DNA of 64,000 nucleotides from JBKBIP01 sp046297495. GTDB lineage: Bacteria > Planctomycetota > Planctomycetia > Gemmatales > Gemmataceae. The notes beneath the pieces were generated by a model. It was not told where the DNA came from. It worked only from the letters and a program-made list of their open reading frames with translations, and did no database searches. The translations under genes were made by a program, and so were the position numbers. Position 1 is the first letter of the stretch, and the number at the start of each line of letters is the position of its first letter. The DNA lies in NCBI GenBank assembly GCA_046297495.1, contig JBKBIP010000012.1, positions 62,001-126,000 on the forward strand, in the 5' to 3' direction. Positions 60,706 through 64,000 of the stretch are shown here, piece by piece.

Positions 60706-62172
60706 TTAGAAAAACAACACCGTGATCAGCACGAACACCGGCAGTAGGATCACGATGGAATAGAGCAGGTAGCCGAAGAACGACGGGGTGCGGAAGCCGG
60801 ACGCCTCGGCCATGGCCTTGACCATGAAATTGGGGCCGTTGCCAATGTACGTGTTCGCTCCCATGAAGACCGCCCCGCAGCTGATGGCTTGCAGAATCTG
60901 GGCGCCGGCGATGCCCGCCACTTGGTTGTTGGCCAACAGGCTGAAATTCGACGAACCACCGGCCAACGTGGCGAAGGTGACATAGGTGGGCGCATTGTCG
61001 AGGAACGAGGATAACACGCCGGTCAGCCAGAAGTATTGCCGTGGTTGATCGATGCTAAAGTGGTGCCCATATTGACTCAGCAACTGCAACGCCGGCACCA
61101 TGGTCACGAAGATGCCGGCGAACAACACGGCCACCTCCGTGATAGCGGACCAGTTAAAGTCATTGGCTTGTCGGTAAGCACGCGGCGTCAGCACCAGCGA
61201 CAACAAGGCCATCACCACCATCGTTATTTCCGCTTCCGGGAAACCCAGGGACACATTCCCGACCGTGATGGAGAGATAGGCAAGCCAGCCCGCGAGGTTG
61301 GCTCCCAATTCCTCGGATTGCAACAACACGCCGGCGAGAATACCCGCCAGAAACAACACATTGATATAGCCATGCACTTCCAGGCGCCGCTTCGTTAGCG
61401 GCGGTTCCTCCGGGGGGAGGATGTCTGGCAGGGGGAGGGGATGCGCGTGTGGTTTTTCCCGGCGAAAGGCGATGGTGTCCCAGACGAGGAAGATCAGCAG
61501 CACGGAACCGACCGCCACCAGCCACTGCGGCCAGAGGCGGAACGTCCAGAAGAAATCGACACCGCGCAGGAAACCCAGGAACAAGGGGGGATCGCCCAAG
61601 GGAGTCAGCAGTCCCCCCAAATTGCTGACAATGAAGATGAAAAATATAGGCACATGAATGACGTTCCGGCGCTGGCGATTGATGCGCAGCATGGGCCGGA
61701 TGAGCAACATGCTGGCGCCGGTGGTGCCGATGAAATTAGCCAACACGGCCCCCACCCCCAGCAAGGCGGAGTTAGTCAGCGGATGGGCGGGAAAGCGACA
61801 CTGTACGAAGATACCGCCGGCCACCGTGTACAACGAACCGAGCAGGATGATGAACGAGGCATACTGCTGCATCTCATGGGTCAAGGCTTCCGTACTGGCC
61901 CCGTGGGTGGTCGGCCCCAGGTAGAAGAGATAGGCGGCCACCGGCGCCGCAAAGAGCACCGTCACCAGAGCCTTGTTGCGGTTGCGGTGCCAAAAATGCT
62001 CCGCCACCAGCGGCAGAATGGCGATGGTCAGCAAAAGGGCGACAAAGGGAATCACCGTCCAAAACGGCAACTCGATGGGCGGGTGCTCCGCCGCGACGGC
62101 CATCGCCGGCAGAAGTAAGACACCCCCTATCCCACCTGCCATCCGCAAGCCCCAGTCGCCCAGTTGCCGCAT
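60706..62172 (-). CDS. NhaD/ArsB-superfamily sodium:proton antiporter
   Basis: 488 aa with about 12 hydrophobic helices and AAAGGAAG before the ATG. Helix-hairpin motifs include NFIGTTGASMLLIRPMLR, SNLGGLLTPLGDPPLFLGFL (the ion-transporter signature with paired Gly/Pro and Asp) and SSFLDNAPTYVTFATLAG. Near the C-terminus comes GANTYIGNGPNFMVKAMAE. These fit the NhaD / CitMHS group (planctomycete-chlamydial type). It probably exchanges Na+ for H+ at the inner membrane. A cleavable or first helix (GGVLLLPAMAVAAEHP) precedes the core. Confidence 0.88.
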   Translation of the reverse strand: MRQLGDWGLRMAGGIGGVLLLPAMAVAAEHPPIELPFWTVIPFVALLLTIAILPLVAEHFWHRNRNKALVTVLFAAPVAAYLFYLGPTTHGASTEALTHEMQQYASFIILLGSLYTVAGGIFVQCRFPAHPLTNSALLGVGAVLANFIGTTGASMLLIRPMLRINRQRRNVIHVPIFFIFIVSNLGGLLTPLGDPPLFLGFLRGVDFFWTFRLWPQWLVAVGSVLLIFLVWDTIAFRREKPHAHPLPLPDILPPEEPPLTKRRLEVHGYINVLFLAGILAGVLLQSEELGANLAGWLAYLSITVGNVSLGFPEAEITMVVMALLSLVLTPRAYRQANDFNWSAITEVAVLFAGIFVTMVPALQLLSQYGHHFSIDQPRQYFWLTGVLSSFLDNAPTYVTFATLAGGSSNFSLLANNQVAGIAGAQILQAISCGAVFMGANTYIGNGPNFMVKAMAEASGFRTPSFFGYLLYSIVILLPVFVLITVLFF

Positions 62173-62423
62173 GAGCTACTTCCTTTCCCGCTGATCGCGA
62201 TGTTCCCCAAACAGCATCCATTATCAGCTTTTAGGGTACGAAGCATGGGATTGCTGGCCAATACATGTTCGCTTGGGAATGAATGGTTTTGACGATTCGC
62301 GTGAAGAAGTGGTGGTTCCGCGCGCGGCAATGACATCGATGCGATGCACAGCCTTCAAGCAGGGATCATTTACTTTTTAAGCACGCCTTGAGTCAATCGC
62401 CAACGAGTCGCCAGGCATCCAAT

Positions 62424-62455
62424 TTGACATAAGTAATTGTATATATTGACGTAAG
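62424..62455 (+). promoter_or_regulatory. Paired direct repeats TTGACRTAAG upstream of the amt promoter
   Basis: TTGACATAAG (62424-62433) and TTGACGTAAG (62446-62455) are 22 bp apart start to start, two helical turns. They lie about 30-60 bp before the sigma-54 -24 element. They may be binding sites for an activator, or overlapping -35-like elements. Confidence 0.4.
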
Positions 62456-62482
62456 GATAGATTATCCCCCTGTTGATCTTCC

Positions 62483-62498
62483 TGGCACGGTTGTTGCT
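62483..62498 (+). promoter_or_regulatory. Sigma-54 (RpoN) promoter of amt
   Basis: TGGCACGGTTGTTGCT matches the consensus TGGCACR-N4-TTGCW at every defined position (GG at 62484-62485, GC at 62496-62497). The gene downstream is an ammonium transporter, a classic nitrogen-regulated sigma-54 target. Predicted start of transcription is about 62509, giving a leader of about 120 nt. Confidence 0.82.
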
Positions 62499-62629
62499 AA
62501 TCTCCCACCGAGGACCAGCCTCAATCTGAAACGATCCCACCCCACACCGAAACGTCTCACGTGGGTTGAGACATTTTTCCAACGAACGTGCAATCTGCGC
62601 GCTCATTACCTGACTTGGGAGGACGAATA

Positions 62630-64000
62630 GTGAAGCGCTTGCGATCCTCTTCCTTGCTCGCGCTCGCGGTTATGGCGGCGCTGTTCACGGCGTCGCCGTG
62701 CTGGGCGGAAGATGTAGTCACGGGAGAAGTCACCGAGGAAACTTCCCCATTCACCACGGATGTCGCCATCGATACGCTGTGGGTGTTGGTGGCGGCCTTC
62801 TTGGTCTTCTTCATGAACACTGGTTTCGGATGCGTGGAGGCCGGTTTTTGTCGAGCCAAGAACGCGACCAACATCTTGGGCAAAAACTTCGTGGTGTTCG
62901 CCATCGCGTCGCTTTGTTTCTGGGCCGTCGGTTGGACCTTGATGTTCGGCAATGGCACGGCGTTGTTCGGCTATGAGGGTTGGTTTCTCCAAGGCGCGGA
63001 CAACAGCCCCGCCATCGATGACGCCTATCAAGGCGCTTATTCCGCCATCAGCTGGACGGGTATTCCGTTGATGGCCAAGTTCTTCTTCCAGCTGGCGTTC
63101 GCCGCCACAGCCGCGACCATTGTTTCCGGCTGCGTCGCGGAGCGGATTCACTACAAGTCATTTCTGATCTTCACGATTTTCATTGCCGGCATCAGCTACC
63201 CCATCACGGGGCATTGGATCTGGGGGGACGGCTGGATCGCCAACCTCGGCGATCACTTGAAAGATTTGCCGGGCTTCTGGGACTTCGCCGGCTCGACGGT
63301 GGTGCATTCGGTCGGCGGCTGGGCGGGTCTGGCCGGCATCCTGCTGTTGGGGCCGCGGTTGGGCAAGTACAGGCCGAGCGGCGGCGTTCAACCGATTCCG
63401 GGTCACAGCATGGCCTTGGCTTTTCTGGGGGGCATGATCTTGTGGCTCGGCTGGTTCGGCTTCAACCCCGGTAGCACGATGGGCATCACCGGCGATAATG
63501 TCAGTCTGGTGGGGCATATCGTCGTCACGACCAACTTGGCCTGCGCCGCTGGCTTGCTGTCCGCCACCGTGATCGCCTGGGGCATCTTGGGTAAACCCGA
63601 TTTTAGCATGACGGTCAACGGCGCCTTGGCGGGGCTGGTGGCGATTACGGCTCCCTGCGCCTGGGTGGACCCCATTGGCGCCATCGTCATCGGCATGGTC
63701 GGCGGCGTCTTGGTGGTGCTGGCTGTGTTGTTCTTCGACCGAATTCGCATTGACGACCCGGTGGGCGCGCTGTCGGTCCACCTTGTCAATGGCATCTGGG
63801 GGACGCTGGCCATCGGTTTGTTCGCCGCCCCCGCCATCGTGGGCTACGAAGCAGGGGAAGACGGCCCGTTGGCAGGTCTGTTCTATGGCGGTGATGTCAG
63901 CCAGCTGATCACCCAGGCCATCGGCGTCGGGGCGGTGGGGGCCTTCACCTTCGCCGGCGCCTTCGCGGTCTGGCTGGTCATCAAGGTCCTCATTGGCATC
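62630..64000 (+). CDS. amt: Ammonium transporter Amt, 3' end cut by window
   Basis: A GTG start at 62630 with GGGAGG (62617-62622) 7 bp upstream; open to the window end (457 codons). It has a cleavable signal peptide (SSLLALAVMAALFTASPCWAED), then the Amt core: TLWVLVAAFLVFFMNTGFGCVEAGF, FQLAFAATAATIVSGCVAER, the first pore His in FAGSTVVHSVGGWAG (about residue 225) and the second in ALSVHLVNGIWGTL (about 383). Both channel His residues and about ten helices are present. It imports ammonium across the inner membrane; GlnB/GlnK genes usually nearby would lie beyond the window. Confidence 0.95.
   Translation, partial: MKRLRSSSLLALAVMAALFTASPCWAEDVVTGEVTEETSPFTTDVAIDTLWVLVAAFLVFFMNTGFGCVEAGFCRAKNATNILGKNFVVFAIASLCFWAVGWTLMFGNGTALFGYEGWFLQGADNSPAIDDAYQGAYSAISWTGIPLMAKFFFQLAFAATAATIVSGCVAERIHYKSFLIFTIFIAGISYPITGHWIWGDGWIANLGDHLKDLPGFWDFAGSTVVHSVGGWAGLAGILLLGPRLGKYRPSGGVQPIPGHSMALAFLGGMILWLGWFGFNPGSTMGITGDNVSLVGHIVVTTNLACAAGLLSATVIAWGILGKPDFSMTVNGALAGLVAITAPCAWVDPIGAIVIGMVGGVLVVLAVLFFDRIRIDDPVGALSVHLVNGIWGTLAIGLFAAPAIVGYEAGEDGPLAGLFYGGDVSQLITQAIGVGAVGAFTFAGAFAVWLVIKVLIGI

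Larger units (their letters stand above)
62173..62629. other. Divergent regulatory region between antiporter and amt
   Basis: 457 bp without a gene. It contains two direct TTGACRTAAG repeats (62424, 62446), a sigma-54-type promoter (62483-62498) and a leader of about 120 nt before amt. The half next to the antiporter gene shows no clear promoter. Confidence 0.6.

Noticed and set aside
60490..60747. Frames crossing the N-run
   Set aside because: They contain unknown bases and low-complexity sequence, so no coding claim can be made.

Overview
The window looks like a piece of a planctomycete chromosome, most likely from the Gemmata-type (Gemmataceae) lineage. It has moderately high GC, a sulfatase together with part of a formylglycine-generating-enzyme protein, several prepilin-like secreted proteins, DUF1080/DUF1571/DUF2891/DUF4198/DUF6174-type proteins, a Pro-rich porin and a giant CheB-CheR-kinase hybrid. 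The taxonomic call is inferred from gene content. I saw no rRNA, tRNA, CRISPR array or intact transposon. Both ends are cut genes (an FGE-like protein at the left, an Amt ammonium transporter at the right), and a 10-N scaffold gap lies at 60578-60587.

Layout. 1-2551: FGE-like fragment and two secreted proteins. 2600-6548: a TetR regulator and a DevBCA/MacB-like ABC efflux system (permease, ATPase, HlyD adaptor). 6661-13872: glycosyltransferase 2, YmdB phosphoesterase, S41 protease, beta-propeller protein, PepT, creatininase and a BON lipoprotein. 13873-14757: an accessory-looking stretch with a strong promoter, a possible structured RNA and an orphan ORF. 14931-27811: a type II secretion/type IV pilus-like machine with GspF, GspE, a PilT-like ATPase, GspM/PilO-like and GspL-like proteins and six prepilin-type proteins. 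27967-38060: secreted proteins, a CsrA-receiver fusion and the CheB-CheR hybrid kinase. 38292-46000: tandem-RCK K+ channel, sulfatase, iron alcohol dehydrogenase, Mog, HEAT lipoprotein, lone GroES and a receiver protein. 46057-56922: DUF1571 protein, GH3 adenylating enzyme, alpha/beta hydrolase and a second fatty-acid/polyketide-type gene set. 57276-64000: PilZ protein, Cys-rich Tat protein, porin, NhaD-type antiporter and a sigma-54-type promoter driving amt.

Two things stand out. The first is the 49.3-56.9 kb lipid cluster. It encodes a complete ketosynthase beside a ketosynthase homologue that lacks the active-site Cys (Asp instead), and two FabZ-like hotdog proteins of which one has Gln in place of the catalytic Glu. 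It also has a long acyl carrier protein and two ketoreductases. This resembles the KS/CLF and paired-dehydratase logic of aryl polyene or type II polyketide systems rather than housekeeping FAS. The second is a dispersed intergenic palindrome family (core GATTCATCGGTTCGCGC ... GCGCGAACCGATGAATC) with at least seven folded copies and several half copies in 64 kb. Stem bases change in compensating pairs, and copies sit in tandem, convergent and divergent gaps. A second, shorter repeat type (TTTAGCG...CGCTAAA) also recurs between genes.
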